A stretch of 31,087 nt of DNA from CAADGU01 sp964581605 (lineage in GTDB: Bacteria; Chloroflexota; Anaerolineae; Promineifilales; Promineifilaceae). The DNA is taken from contig CAZOPF010000070.1 in the NCBI GenBank assembly GCA_964581605.1, positions 1-31,087 of the forward strand, given 5' to 3'. The stretch's first letter is position 1. Each line of letters starts with the position of its first letter. This document shows, one piece after another, positions 14,656 to 23,452 of the stretch. The notes under the pieces were generated by a model that saw only the letters and a list, made by a program, of their open reading frames with translations, did not search any database and had not been told where the DNA came from. Position numbers and translations under genes: made by a program.

Positions 14656-17031
14656 ATGGAAGCGGATGGACGTTTTTATCTGGGCAGATTGGTGAATGAA
14701 GGTGAAGAGGCGCCATACTTCTATGCTCCTGATGATTTGACTACCCATGCGCTGGTGGTGGGCATGACTGGCTCCGGCAAAACCGGCCTGTGCCTGAACC
14801 TGCTGGAAGAAGCGGCGCTGCAAGATATTCCGGCGCTGATGATTGACCCGAAGGGGGACATTACCAATGCCCTGCTGCATTTCCCCAACCTGGCCCCGGC
14901 CGATTTTCAGCCCTGGGTGAATCCGGTGGAGGCGCGGCGGCAAAGGCAGACGGTGGAGGAGTTGGCAACAAACACGGCCGTCGCCTGGCGCAATGGTCTG
15001 GCGGAATGGGGCATCGCACCGGCCCGCCTGCAACAACTGGCCGACAACGCCCATTTTGCCATCTACACCCCCGGTTCGGACGCTGGCCTGAAGGTGAGTA
15101 TCCTGGCTTCGCTGGCTGCGCCCAACCTGCCCTGGGAAACCAACCGGGAGCTGCTGCGGGAACAGATTGGTGGCACGGTCACGGCCGTGCTCGGTCTGAT
15201 TGGCCTCAAAGATATTGACCCGGTGCGCTCACGGGAACACATTTTGCTGGCGAACATCTTTGAGCATCATTGGCGGCAGGGGCAAGACCTGGATTTGGCC
15301 ACGCTCATTCACGAGACGCAAACGCCCCCCTTTGACCGGTTGGGCGTTTTTGACGTGAACACCTTTTTCCCGGAACGCGAGCGGTTTGAACTGGCGATGC
15401 TGCTGAACAACATGCTGGCGGCACCCGCTTTCCAGAGCTGGCTGGAGGGGGAACCGCTGGATGTGGCGCGATTGTTGGTGGCGGCCGACGGCCGTGCCCG
15501 CCACACCATCTTCTACATCGCCCACCTACCCGAAGCGGAGCGCATGTTTTTTGTGACGCTGCTGTTGGGAGCGGTGGAAACCTGGCTGCGGCGGCAAAGC
15601 GGCGCGGCTAATTTGCACGCCCTGCTCTATTTTGACGAGATTTTTGGCTATTTGCCCCCTATTGGCAATCCACCCGCCAAACCCTATTTGCTGCGGCTGC
15701 TGAAACAGGCGCGGGCCTTTGGCCTGGGGCTGCTGCTGGCCACGCAGAACCCGGCCGATATGGATTACAAGGCATTGTCTAACATGGGTACCTGGTTTGT
15801 GGGCAAACTGGCCACCGACCAGGACAAACAACGGCTGCTGGATGGGCTGGCGATGGCCGAAGGGGGCCTGAACCGGCGGGAATTGGATGACCTGATTTCC
15901 CGGCTGGATAAGCGTGTCTTTCTGGCGCGTAATGTGCATCAATCCCAAGCCGTCATTTTCCGCACCCGCTGGGTAATGAATTACCTGGCCGGCCCGCTTA
16001 CCCGCGAACAAATCCCCGCTCTGAATCAACTCGTTGGGGCGCGGCCGTCCGCGCCTGAATCCGCCCCACCGATTACCGATAACGGATTACCGACCCCCGC
16101 TCACGCCTCACGCCCCACCCTCCCCGCCGGTATCAGCGAGTTTTTCTGGCCGGTTGCCGGCGAGACGGAAGGCGCAGTGACGTACCAACCGATGCTGTTG
16201 GCGCAGGCGCATATCACCATTCGCAACCGGAAGTATGGGGTGGACACGGCCGTGACCCGCACCATTTTGACGGCCGTGACAGATGCCGACGGCCGTGTAC
16301 TCTGGCAAGAAGGACAAATCGAGCCGGTCAACCGCGATGAATTGCCCACTGCCCCCCTGCCGGACGCCCAATTTGCCCCGCTGCCCGCCGCCCTGAGCCA
16401 CACACCCACCCTGCGCCGGATGCAGCAGGATTGGGTAGATTGGCTGGCGCAGCACACCGAGGTTTTGGTGCAGGCCAACGAACAGCTAGGGCTGTATGCC
16501 GGGCCGGATGTGCCCGCCGGGCAGTTCCATCAACAATGCCGGGAAGCGGTGCAGCCCAAAATTGAGGCAGAACTGCAAAAAGCAGCCGCGGCTCATGACC
16601 GGCAAATCAGCGCCTTGCGCCAAAAGATCGGGCGGGAGCAGCGCGAACTGGAAGAAGATCAGGCGGATTTATCGCACAGCAAGCAGAAAGAGGTGTTTAC
16701 CCATACCAAAACGGTGTTGGGCATTTTGGGGCGCGGCCGTAGCAAACGCCTTGAACAATCTCACCGGCAGCGCCGCCTGACGGAAAAAGCGGAAGCCGAG
16801 GTGGCGGAATCGCAAGAGTCACTGGCAGCCATGCAGCAAGAACTGGCCCGGCTGGAAGCGGTGAAGGAGCAAGGGTTGGTGGCAGCGCGGCGGAAATGGA
16901 TCGAGGTGGCGGAGAAGGTGACGGCCGTGCCCCTCACCCCCTTCAAAAAAGATGTCGCCATCACCCTCTTTGGCATAGCCTGGGTGCCAACGACGGCCGT
17001 GCCCGCCCCCACACATACTGCTGCCCTCTAG
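14656..17031 (+). CDS. HerA/FtsK-like ATPase with C-terminal coiled coil
   Basis: A 791-residue ATPase of the HerA/VirB4-FtsK superfamily. Walker A GMTGSGKTG begins at about residue 36, MIDPKGDI follows, and a Walker B-like LLYFDEIFGYLPP precedes the sensor-like LLLATQNPADMDYKALSNMGTWFVGKL. The C-terminal third carries a long charged coiled coil (about residues 640-745). These proteins pump or manage DNA or act on unknown substrates; no NurA partner is in the window. ATG 14656 is chosen since GGAG lies 8 nt before it; ATG 14650 and a TTG at 14608 are alternatives. A segment near 16069-16120 is composed of GATTACCGATAACG/CGCCTCA repeats seen in intergenic DNA but kept in frame. Confidence 0.82.
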   Translation: MEADGRFYLGRLVNEGEEAPYFYAPDDLTTHALVVGMTGSGKTGLCLNLLEEAALQDIPALMIDPKGDITNALLHFPNLAPADFQPWVNPVEARRQRQTVEELATNTAVAWRNGLAEWGIAPARLQQLADNAHFAIYTPGSDAGLKVSILASLAAPNLPWETNRELLREQIGGTVTAVLGLIGLKDIDPVRSREHILLANIFEHHWRQGQDLDLATLIHETQTPPFDRLGVFDVNTFFPERERFELAMLLNNMLAAPAFQSWLEGEPLDVARLLVAADGRARHTIFYIAHLPEAERMFFVTLLLGAVETWLRRQSGAANLHALLYFDEIFGYLPPIGNPPAKPYLLRLLKQARAFGLGLLLATQNPADMDYKALSNMGTWFVGKLATDQDKQRLLDGLAMAEGGLNRRELDDLISRLDKRVFLARNVHQSQAVIFRTRWVMNYLAGPLTREQIPALNQLVGARPSAPESAPPITDNGLPTPAHASRPTLPAGISEFFWPVAGETEGAVTYQPMLLAQAHITIRNRKYGVDTAVTRTILTAVTDADGRVLWQEGQIEPVNRDELPTAPLPDAQFAPLPAALSHTPTLRRMQQDWVDWLAQHTEVLVQANEQLGLYAGPDVPAGQFHQQCREAVQPKIEAELQKAAAAHDRQISALRQKIGREQRELEEDQADLSHSKQKEVFTHTKTVLGILGRGRSKRLEQSHRQRRLTEKAEAEVAESQESLAAMQQELARLEAVKEQGLVAARRKWIEVAEKVTAVPLTPFKKDVAITLFGIAWVPTTAVPAPTHTAAL

Positions 17032-17044
17032 CCTCTACCTTTTA

Positions 17045-17130
17045 AGTGAGCGTCCAGAAAAAAGTTCCCTGTTGGAGCGCGGGCAGGCTGCCCGCTCTCC
17101 AAATCGGCAAGTAATTTTTAGACGCTCACT
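17045..17130. repeat. Nested inverted repeat (possible small mobile or MITE-like element)
   Basis: Terminal arms AGTGAGCGTC (17045-17054) and GACGCTCACT (17121-17130) are perfect inverted repeats. Inside, GGAGCGCGGGCA pairs with TGCCCGCTCTCC with one mismatch around a GGC loop. The whole 86 bp can fold as one long hairpin. It directly precedes copy 1 of the 100-bp element, which ends in the similar GATCACT. No gene is visible in 17032-17367. Confidence 0.75.
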
Positions 17131-17132
17131 AA

Positions 17133-17230
17133 GTAACCGTGCAGTAATTATGTAATTGAGTAGTTTGGTAATTAGCCGCTTCAATTACTTAATTACCCAA
17201 TTACCGCCAACTTATTTGCAAACGATCACT
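17133..17230 (+). repeat. Dispersed ~100-bp AT-rich repeat, copy 1
   Basis: Begins GTAACCGTGCAGTAATTATG and ends GCAAACGATCACT. It contains an imperfect inverted repeat of GTAATTG-type units around GCCGCTT. Copy 2 is inverted at 22498-22600 and copy 3 starts at 31035. Copies 1 and 2 agree closely, apart from a 5-6 nt difference and a few substitutions. Confidence 0.9.
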
Positions 17231-17367
17231 AAGCTCCGCCTTCTCTACCATGTGCATTGACAATTTTCTGTTGACCATTGACAATTACAAAAGGACGATG
17301 TCTCATCGGAAATATATTGACTCAAACCGCGGGGTAAACAGGCTCCGCTCTGTGGATAAGGAGTAAA

Positions 17368-18096
17368 ATGTCTTTCTCAACCAGCCGTTCTCTTTTAGAT
17401 AAAGAACTGAGTAATGTCAAAACCAATATCTTGCGTATGGCCAGCCTGGTGGATGAGGCCATTGGTGAGGCGATGGTCGCCCTAAACCAGCGCAATATCC
17501 CCCTGGCACAAAAAGTGATTGTAGGGGATGATGAGGTGAACCGTTTGCGCTACACCATTGAAGAAGAGTGCCTGACAATCCTGGCCACGCAGGCCCCGGC
17601 CGCCAGAGATTTACGAACTGTCATTGCCGCTATTCACATTGCTGTGGAATTAGAACGTATGGGAGATCATGCGGCCGGTATAGCTCGTCTGGTCGCTCGC
17701 CTGGAGGGGGAAAGCGAGATTGAATCCCTGCATAAGCTTCCCAAGATGGAGAAACAGGCGCGTAAGATGCTGCAAGATAGCATTGATGCGTATGTTAACA
17801 ATAATCCGGCAGAAGCCCGCATCCTGGTTCGGCTGGATGATAAGCTGGACAAACAATACCGCAAACTGTATCAAGAAAGTGTATTGGCGATGCAAGACAG
17901 TGCCTATATCCGCCGGGCGATGTATTTGTTGTGGGTGGGGCATAATCTGGAACGCATTGGCGACCGCTGTACCAACATTGCGGAGCGGGTTATTTTTATG
18001 AGTACGGGTGAATTTGTAGAGACGGTGGAGGATGCGATCCCGGAAAAGGTGGAAAGGGGAACAGACACGGCCGTACCCGAAGTTGACAACCCATAA
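17368..18096 (+). CDS. phoU: Phosphate-uptake regulator PhoU
   Basis: A 242-residue all-helical protein with two PhoU repeats, each with its acidic metal-binding signature: LERMGDHAAGIA (first) and LERIGDRCTNIA (second). PhoU represses the phosphate-starvation response by acting on the Pst transporter and the PhoR kinase at the membrane. The ATG follows AAGGAG. No pst or phoRB genes are nearby, so it stands alone here; upstream lie repeats and possible TTGACA elements (17257 onward). Confidence 0.94.
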   Translation: MSFSTSRSLLDKELSNVKTNILRMASLVDEAIGEAMVALNQRNIPLAQKVIVGDDEVNRLRYTIEEECLTILATQAPAARDLRTVIAAIHIAVELERMGDHAAGIARLVARLEGESEIESLHKLPKMEKQARKMLQDSIDAYVNNNPAEARILVRLDDKLDKQYRKLYQESVLAMQDSAYIRRAMYLLWVGHNLERIGDRCTNIAERVIFMSTGEFVETVEDAIPEKVERGTDTAVPEVDNP

Positions 18097-18158
18097 TAAT
18101 TTAATAGAATCCTCATCTTAAAATACCTCAACCGTTTTCAAAATTATGCAAGGAGGTG

Positions 18159-18248
18159 ATGGAAACAACATATAACCAACGCATAACCTGTATAAACGAC
18201 GGAAATAGTGTCCACAGTAAGTTAATTACAATTCCTTTAACTCTCTAG
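18159..18248 (+). CDS. Possible 29-residue leader peptide before the ABC transporter
   Basis: A short open frame (METTYNQRITCINDG...) begins right behind AAGGAGGTGAT, a full-length match to the complement of the usual 16S rRNA 3' tail. Its TAG overlaps the ribosome site (GGAGGAG) of the substrate-binding protein gene, so the two could be translationally coupled. Eight of 29 residues are I, L or V, which would suit a leader peptide for branched-chain amino acids. The spacing of SD to ATG is short, and the match could be chance. No family known. Confidence 0.3.
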   Translation: METTYNQRITCINDGNSVHSKLITIPLTL

Positions 18249-18260
18249 GAGGAGAACCCC

Positions 18261-19484
18261 ATGAAACGTTTTGCATTGTTCCTGTTAGCTGCTTTGCTTT
18301 TTTCTCTGGCCCTGTCTGCCTGTGGCGGCGGCGCGCCCGAGTGTGAAGATGAAATCGGCTGTGTGACCATTGCCCCTGATGAACCGATTCGCATCGCCTA
18401 TATGCTCTCCACATCTGGGGCTACAGCCGCCCTCGGTGAAGATTCCATTGGTGGTATTGAAATTGCCATTGATGATCGCGGCGGCACGTTGCTGGATCAT
18501 GAGATTGAACTGGTAGGCGAAGATTCTTTGTGCAGCGCGGAAGGTGGACAAACGGCCGCCACCAAGCTGGCCGCCGATACCCAGATCGTCGGCATCATTG
18601 GCTCCACCTGCTCCAGCGAAGCGGTAGCCGGTCTGCCAACCATCAGCGAAGCCGGGATGCTGATGATTTCCCCCTCCAACACCTCCCCCCGACTAACAGA
18701 CCCGGCCGACGCCTGGCTGCCCGGCTACTATCGCACGGCGCACAACGACCTCTTCCAGGGGCGTGTGGCCGCTGATTTTGCCTACAATGAACTGGGCGCA
18801 CGCACGGCCGCGACCATCCATGATGGCAGCCCCTACGCAGAAAGTTTGCAAGCGGTGTTCGCTGAACGTTTTGCCGAACTGGGTGGCGAGGTTGTCTTCC
18901 AGGGCGCTGTCAACGTGGGTGATACCGACATGCGCCCCATCCTCACCAATGTGGCCGCCACCCCGCCCGATGTGCTGTACTTCCCCATCTTCCAGCCCGA
19001 AGGTGACCTGATTGCCGCCCAATCCGTGGAAGTGGCCGGTTTGGAAAACACCACCCTGTTCGGCGCGGATGGTTTGTTTGCCAATGGTTTCCCGGCCAGC
19101 GCCGGCCAACCAGCTATCGGCATGTACCTCTCTGGCCCCTACGTAGCTGGTGATGCCTATGACGCTTTTCTGGCTAAATGGGCATCCCTGATCGGTGGTA
19201 CACCGCCTAGCGGTTTCCATGCTCATGCTTATGACGCCGCCAACATCTTGCTGGATGCTATCGCCGAGGTAGCTGTGGTGGGCGATGATGGCACGGTTTT
19301 AGTGCCACGCCAGGCGCTGCGTGATGCCGTCACGGCCACTGCCGGTTTTAATGGTATTACCGGCACGCTGGCCTGTAACGAACATGGCGACTGCGCCACC
19401 GGTGAGGCGTTGGGCGTTTTTGAGCTGACAGAAGCGGAAGTGAACGAAGGTAACTGGCCACCGGCCGCTGTTTGGACGCCATAG
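18261..19484 (+). CDS. livJ: Branched-chain amino-acid-type ABC transporter substrate-binding lipoprotein
   Basis: A 407-residue periplasmic-binding-protein-like (type 1, Peripla_BP_6) lipoprotein. The signal peptide ends in LALSAC followed by GGG, giving a lipid anchor on the outer face of the membrane. The mature part shows the LivJ pattern: IRIAYMLSTSGATAALGEDSIGGIEIAI, LVGEDSLCSAEGGQTAATKL, IGSTCSSEAVAG. It captures the substrate and delivers it to LivHM. First gene of the transporter, with a strong GGAGGAG ribosome site. The ligand may be a branched-chain amino acid, another amino acid, an amide or urea; this family is broad. Confidence 0.93.
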   Translation: MKRFALFLLAALLFSLALSACGGGAPECEDEIGCVTIAPDEPIRIAYMLSTSGATAALGEDSIGGIEIAIDDRGGTLLDHEIELVGEDSLCSAEGGQTAATKLAADTQIVGIIGSTCSSEAVAGLPTISEAGMLMISPSNTSPRLTDPADAWLPGYYRTAHNDLFQGRVAADFAYNELGARTAATIHDGSPYAESLQAVFAERFAELGGEVVFQGAVNVGDTDMRPILTNVAATPPDVLYFPIFQPEGDLIAAQSVEVAGLENTTLFGADGLFANGFPASAGQPAIGMYLSGPYVAGDAYDAFLAKWASLIGGTPPSGFHAHAYDAANILLDAIAEVAVVGDDGTVLVPRQALRDAVTATAGFNGITGTLACNEHGDCATGEALGVFELTEAEVNEGNWPPAAVWTP

Positions 19485-19557
19485 TTTGTCATCCGGGCAG
19501 AGCCTGGCCGTCGTAGACGGCCGTTACGGCCATTCACATGTCCATACCTGCCCGGTA

Positions 19558-19590
19558 AAGAGCCAGGGGGACCGCCCCCTGGCTCTTTTT
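19558..19590 (+). terminator. Strong intrinsic terminator between livJ and livH
   Basis: A 13-bp perfect stem (19558-19570 with 19575-19587) around loop ACCG ends in a run of T (19586-19590). Placed between the binding-protein gene and the permease genes, it probably trims most transcripts, giving more LivJ than permease by partial read-through. Confidence 0.9.
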
Positions 19591-19619
19591 GTAACAAAGA
19601 AGAGGAAGAGGTGAATTCA

Positions 19620-20693
19620 ATGTGGCTAAGGTTTCAGCAATGGCTCGATCGTGTTTCCTGGGTAGATATATTCTTGTGGGTGCTGCGGGTGGTCATTATT
19701 TTGTTAATTATCATGGGCACCTTCAACACACTCGCTTCGGGTAAGTATTCCCTCAACACCTGGATTAGCCTGACTATCTCAGGGCTGGCCCAAGGGAGCA
19801 TTTACGCCCTTATTGCTTTGGGCTACACGCTGGTGTATGGCATTTTATTGATGATCAACTTTGCACATGGGGATGTATTTATGGCGGGGGCATTTACGGC
19901 CGTCTTCTTTGCCAACTACTTTAACGAGATCGGTTTTTTGAATAGCTCTCCCTTCCTTGCCATTTTGATTTTGGTGCTCATTGCTTCCCTTGTTTCCATG
20001 ACGGTTGCCGTCCTGGTAGAGCGCATTGCTTATCGGCCGTTGCGCGGCGCGCCCCGGTTAGTTCCTCTCATTACCGCCATTGGCGCTTCCTTCTTCATTC
20101 AATATAGCTTTCGTGGCTTTTATGGTTCCAGTTTTCAAACTTATCCTACCGTGACCGCCCTCAGTGGCTCGTTTACAGTGGGAAATGTTACCATCCCCGT
20201 CGTTCAGGTTTTTGTCTTTTTTGCCGCTCTTGTTCTCATGGCCGGTTTGTATTGGTTGGTAGAAAGAACCAAAATGGGTAAATCTATGCGGGCCGTCTCC
20301 GAAGACAAAGAAGTGGCCGCGTTAATGGGCATTGACATCAACCGGGTCATCATCTTTACCTTTGCCATCGGCGGCGCACTGGCCGGTTCGGCTGGCGTGA
20401 TTAATGGCCTGTATCGGCCGCAAGGTGTTTTCTTTTTTATGGGTTTTATCCCTGGCATCAAGGCGTTTACATCGGCCGTATTAGGCGGCATTGGCAGCGT
20501 TCCCGGCGCGATGTTGGGGGGATTGTTTTTGGGTGTTATCGAGTCGTTAGGGCCAAACCTGGTGCTGGAAGGGCTGGGGATTACCGGTTCGCACCAGCTA
20601 AAAGACGCTATCGCCTTCACATTGTTAGTGCTGGTACTCATCTTCCGACCGCAGGGCATCCTGGGTGAGCGGTTGAGCGAGAAAAAGGCATAA
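19620..20693 (+). CDS. livH: Branched-chain amino-acid ABC transporter permease LivH
   Basis: A 357-residue inner-membrane permease with about eight or nine hydrophobic helices. LivH signatures are LAQGSIYALIALGYTLVYGILLMINFAHGD and, in the EAA-type region, RAVSEDKEVAALMGIDINRVI. With LivM it forms the channel energised by LivG and LivF. ATG 19620 has GAGGTG 6 nt upstream; an in-frame GTG at 19611 is an alternative. It follows the terminator at 19558. Confidence 0.95.
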   Translation: MWLRFQQWLDRVSWVDIFLWVLRVVIILLIIMGTFNTLASGKYSLNTWISLTISGLAQGSIYALIALGYTLVYGILLMINFAHGDVFMAGAFTAVFFANYFNEIGFLNSSPFLAILILVLIASLVSMTVAVLVERIAYRPLRGAPRLVPLITAIGASFFIQYSFRGFYGSSFQTYPTVTALSGSFTVGNVTIPVVQVFVFFAALVLMAGLYWLVERTKMGKSMRAVSEDKEVAALMGIDINRVIIFTFAIGGALAGSAGVINGLYRPQGVFFFMGFIPGIKAFTSAVLGGIGSVPGAMLGGLFLGVIESLGPNLVLEGLGITGSHQLKDAIAFTLLVLVLIFRPQGILGERLSEKKA

Positions 20694-20705
20694 GGCAGGT
20701 AACAG

Positions 20706-22469
20706 ATGGCACAAATGGCACAACTAAAACAGGCGCAGGCACAAGAAAAGGGCGGCGATCTCAGCTTTGTTGTCCGCATGGGTCTAATAGCCGGGGTTAT
20801 TGCCTTTTACGTGGCGATTATTGGCATGATTGTCACCTTTAGCGAGCGGCAGGTAATTACCGATGTGGTGACATTGGGACAGGTACTTTTGGTTGCCCCT
20901 TCGTTGGGTTTTGGCTACTACGTGGCTAAAAAGCAGGCTGCATTTAGCTCTGCGGGAAAAATTTTGCTCTTTGGTGCTTTGATCGGTACCCTGACCACTT
21001 TGCCGTTGTGGGGGCTGATTGTTTTGGCGGAAAACACAAATATCCAGGAGATGTTTGTGAATATCTCGTTGAGTTTAGTGGAGGTTTTAACCTTTGGTCA
21101 GGAGAGCCTGGTTGTTGGCGGTCTGATCTTGCTGGTGGTGCTGGTGATCAGTGGCGTTCTGGGCGCGGGGCTGTGGTTGCTGCCTGAACGGTGGCGGAAG
21201 GCCATTATCTTAGGGTTGACCTGTACGCTGATCGTTGCCTTGATGAGTGATTTGCTGGTGGTGATTCTACGGCCGTTACTCGGTTCCGCGTTTGTCCGTT
21301 TGCTTTTCCGCGGCGGGCTGATGTGGTACACGGCCGTCGCCATCTTTCTCATCGCCCTGGGTCTATCCCTCTTCTGGCAAAGCCGGGGTGATGCGCTGCA
21401 AATCCGTTATCGCACCGCCACCACTCCCTATCAAAAGCAGGTGCGTTATGGCAGCATCAGCATTGGCGGCATTATCTTGCTGCTCCTCCCCTGGGTTCTG
21501 GGCACCTTCCTCAGCGAAGTGCTGGATAATATAGGGTTATACATTCTGATGGCGCTGGGGCTAAACATGGCCGTCGGTCTGGCCGGACTGCTCGATCTGG
21601 GTTACGTGGCCAACTTCGCCGTTGGCGCCTATGTGGCCGCTATCTTCACCACCACCGGCGACCAAAGCATCGGCCAATTGAGTTTCTGGCTGGTCATCCC
21701 GCTTTCCATCATCGCGGCCATGATCACCGGCTTCCTGCTGGCCTTGCCCGTCCTACGGATGCGTGGTGATTACCTGGCCATCACCACCCTGGGCTTTGGC
21801 GAGATTATCCGGGTCCTTGTCCTCTCGGACTGGCTGGCTCCCTATATTGGTGGCACACAGGGTGTTCAGGATATTCCTAACCCCACTATCTTCGGTCTTG
21901 CCTTTTCCCGGCCAGAACATTTCTACTATCTCATTCTCTTGGGCTGCCTGGCGGCCTTATTTGTCTCCGTGCGGCTAAACAACTCTCGCACCGGCCGGCA
22001 ATGGATGGCTCTGCGCGAGGATGAAGATGTGGCTGCGGCCATGGGTATTGACACCGTTCTCGCCAAATTGTTGGCCTTCACCCTGAGCGCGGCGACTGGC
22101 GGCCTGGCCGGGGCCATTTTTGCCGCCAAATTAAGCACCACCTTCCCGCAAAGTTTCACCCTGTTGGTCTCCATCAACGTGTTGAGCATCATCATTGTGG
22201 GCGGCATGGGCAGCATCCCCGGTATCGTCTTAGGCGCGTTTTTGTTGATTGGCGCGCCGGAGTTGCTGCGCGAATTTCAGGAGTATCGGCTGCTCATTTA
22301 TGGCGCGTTGTTGATCATGGTGATGCTGCTACGGCCGGAAGGGTTGTGGCCTTCGGCCGTGCGCCGCCGCGAGTTGCACGACATCATGGATGAATCGGCC
22401 AGCATGGGCGTGCCCCATTCCGAAGTGATCAGCCATGGCCAGACGGTGGAACCGCGGCGGATGGATTAA
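20706..22469 (+). CDS. livM: Branched-chain amino-acid ABC transporter permease LivM, long N-terminus
   Basis: A 587-residue permease. The C-terminal ~330 residues are a standard LivM: LYILMALGLNMAVGLAGLLDLG, RGDYLAITTLGFGEIIR and ALREDEDVAAAMGID. Before it lies about 260 residues with around six further hydrophobic helices, longer than the usual LivM. The extension resembles the enlarged N-terminus of some LivM-like proteins, but I cannot assign it a role. It starts 12 nt after livH and is cotranscribed with it. Confidence 0.93.
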   Translation: MAQMAQLKQAQAQEKGGDLSFVVRMGLIAGVIAFYVAIIGMIVTFSERQVITDVVTLGQVLLVAPSLGFGYYVAKKQAAFSSAGKILLFGALIGTLTTLPLWGLIVLAENTNIQEMFVNISLSLVEVLTFGQESLVVGGLILLVVLVISGVLGAGLWLLPERWRKAIILGLTCTLIVALMSDLLVVILRPLLGSAFVRLLFRGGLMWYTAVAIFLIALGLSLFWQSRGDALQIRYRTATTPYQKQVRYGSISIGGIILLLLPWVLGTFLSEVLDNIGLYILMALGLNMAVGLAGLLDLGYVANFAVGAYVAAIFTTTGDQSIGQLSFWLVIPLSIIAAMITGFLLALPVLRMRGDYLAITTLGFGEIIRVLVLSDWLAPYIGGTQGVQDIPNPTIFGLAFSRPEHFYYLILLGCLAALFVSVRLNNSRTGRQWMALREDEDVAAAMGIDTVLAKLLAFTLSAATGGLAGAIFAAKLSTTFPQSFTLLVSINVLSIIIVGGMGSIPGIVLGAFLLIGAPELLREFQEYRLLIYGALLIMVMLLRPEGLWPSAVRRRELHDIMDESASMGVPHSEVISHGQTVEPRRMD

Positions 22470-22473
22470 GAAA

Positions 22474-22600
22474 GTAAGCAGTAAACAGTAAGCAGTAAGT
22501 GATCGTTTGCAAATAAGTTGGCGATTGGGTAATTGGGTAATTAAGTAATGGAAGCGGCTAATTACCAAATTACTCAATTACATCATTACTGCACGGTTAC
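22474..22600 (-). repeat. AGTAAGC heptamers plus dispersed ~100-bp repeat, copy 2 (inverted)
   Basis: From 22474 to 22497 there are AGTAAGC/AGTAAAC-type heptamers. The 103-bp copy of the dispersed element follows (22498-22600) in reverse orientation to copies 1 and 3. It lies within the transporter operon, between livM and livG. It carries an extra CCAATC-type piece compared with copy 1. The 181-bp gap holds no gene. Confidence 0.9.
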
Positions 22601-22650
22601 TAAGCAGTTCACAACTTACTGTTCACTATCTTCATAGAGAGGACAAGAAC

Positions 22651-23448
22651 ATGGCAGACATACTCATTGCCACAAATATGACCAAACGTTTTGGTGGCCT
22701 GGTGGCGGTGGATGGGCTGGATTTCAACATTCAGCAAGGGTCTATCGTCAGCATTATTGGGCCAAATGGGGCGGGCAAGACGACCTTTTTCAACCTGATT
22801 ACTGGCTTTTACCAGATTGATGATGGGGAATTGATGTTTGACGGTAAGCGGCTCAACGGCCGTGACCCCGTTCAGATCACCCGCCTGGGTATTGCCCGCA
22901 CCTTCCAAAACATCCGCCTCTTCAACAATATGTCGGTGATTGAAAACCTGCTCGTCGGCCAGGAACGCCACCTCAAATCTCGCTGGTTGGGGGCTATCTT
23001 TGGCACACCGCACACGCGCCGAGATGAGGAAGCGGCCGCTGCCGAAGCCACCCGCCTGCTCCGTTTTGTGGGGCTGCGAGGCAAAGGCGATCTGCTCGCC
23101 AAAAATCTGCCTTATGGCGACCAACGCCGGTTGGAGATCGGCCGTGCCCTGGCCAGCCAGCCCAAACTGCTGTTGCTAGATGAACCAACGGCCGGTATGA
23201 ACCCCAAAGAAACGGCCGAAACCACCAGCTTCATCCGCCAACTGCGCGACGAATTGGGCATCACCATTATGCTCATTGAACACGACATGCGCGTGGTCAT
23301 GGGCATCTCCGAGCGCATCATCGTTATGGATTTTGGCAAGAAAATTGCTGAAGGTCTGCCGGCCGAAATTCAGCGCAACCCACGTGTGATCGAAGCGTAT
23401 CTGGGCAGCAGCGCGCTGGAAAATTACAGCACAAAGGCGGAGGCATAA
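22651..23448 (+). CDS. livG: Branched-chain amino-acid ABC transporter ATPase LivG
   Basis: A 265-residue ATPase with Walker A GPNGAGKTTF, Walker B LLLLDEPTAGMNP and H-loop IEHDMR. The ABC signature is the LivG-type LPYGDQRRLEIGRAL rather than LSGGQ. Cytoplasmic partner of LivF, hydrolysing ATP to drive LivHM. GAGG before the ATG serves as ribosome site. The C-terminal LivG extension IQRNPRVIEAYLG is present. Confidence 0.96.
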   Translation: MADILIATNMTKRFGGLVAVDGLDFNIQQGSIVSIIGPNGAGKTTFFNLITGFYQIDDGELMFDGKRLNGRDPVQITRLGIARTFQNIRLFNNMSVIENLLVGQERHLKSRWLGAIFGTPHTRRDEEAAAAEATRLLRFVGLRGKGDLLAKNLPYGDQRRLEIGRALASQPKLLLLDEPTAGMNPKETAETTSFIRQLRDELGITIMLIEHDMRVVMGISERIIVMDFGKKIAEGLPAEIQRNPRVIEAYLGSSALENYSTKAEA

Positions 23449-23452
23449 GCTC

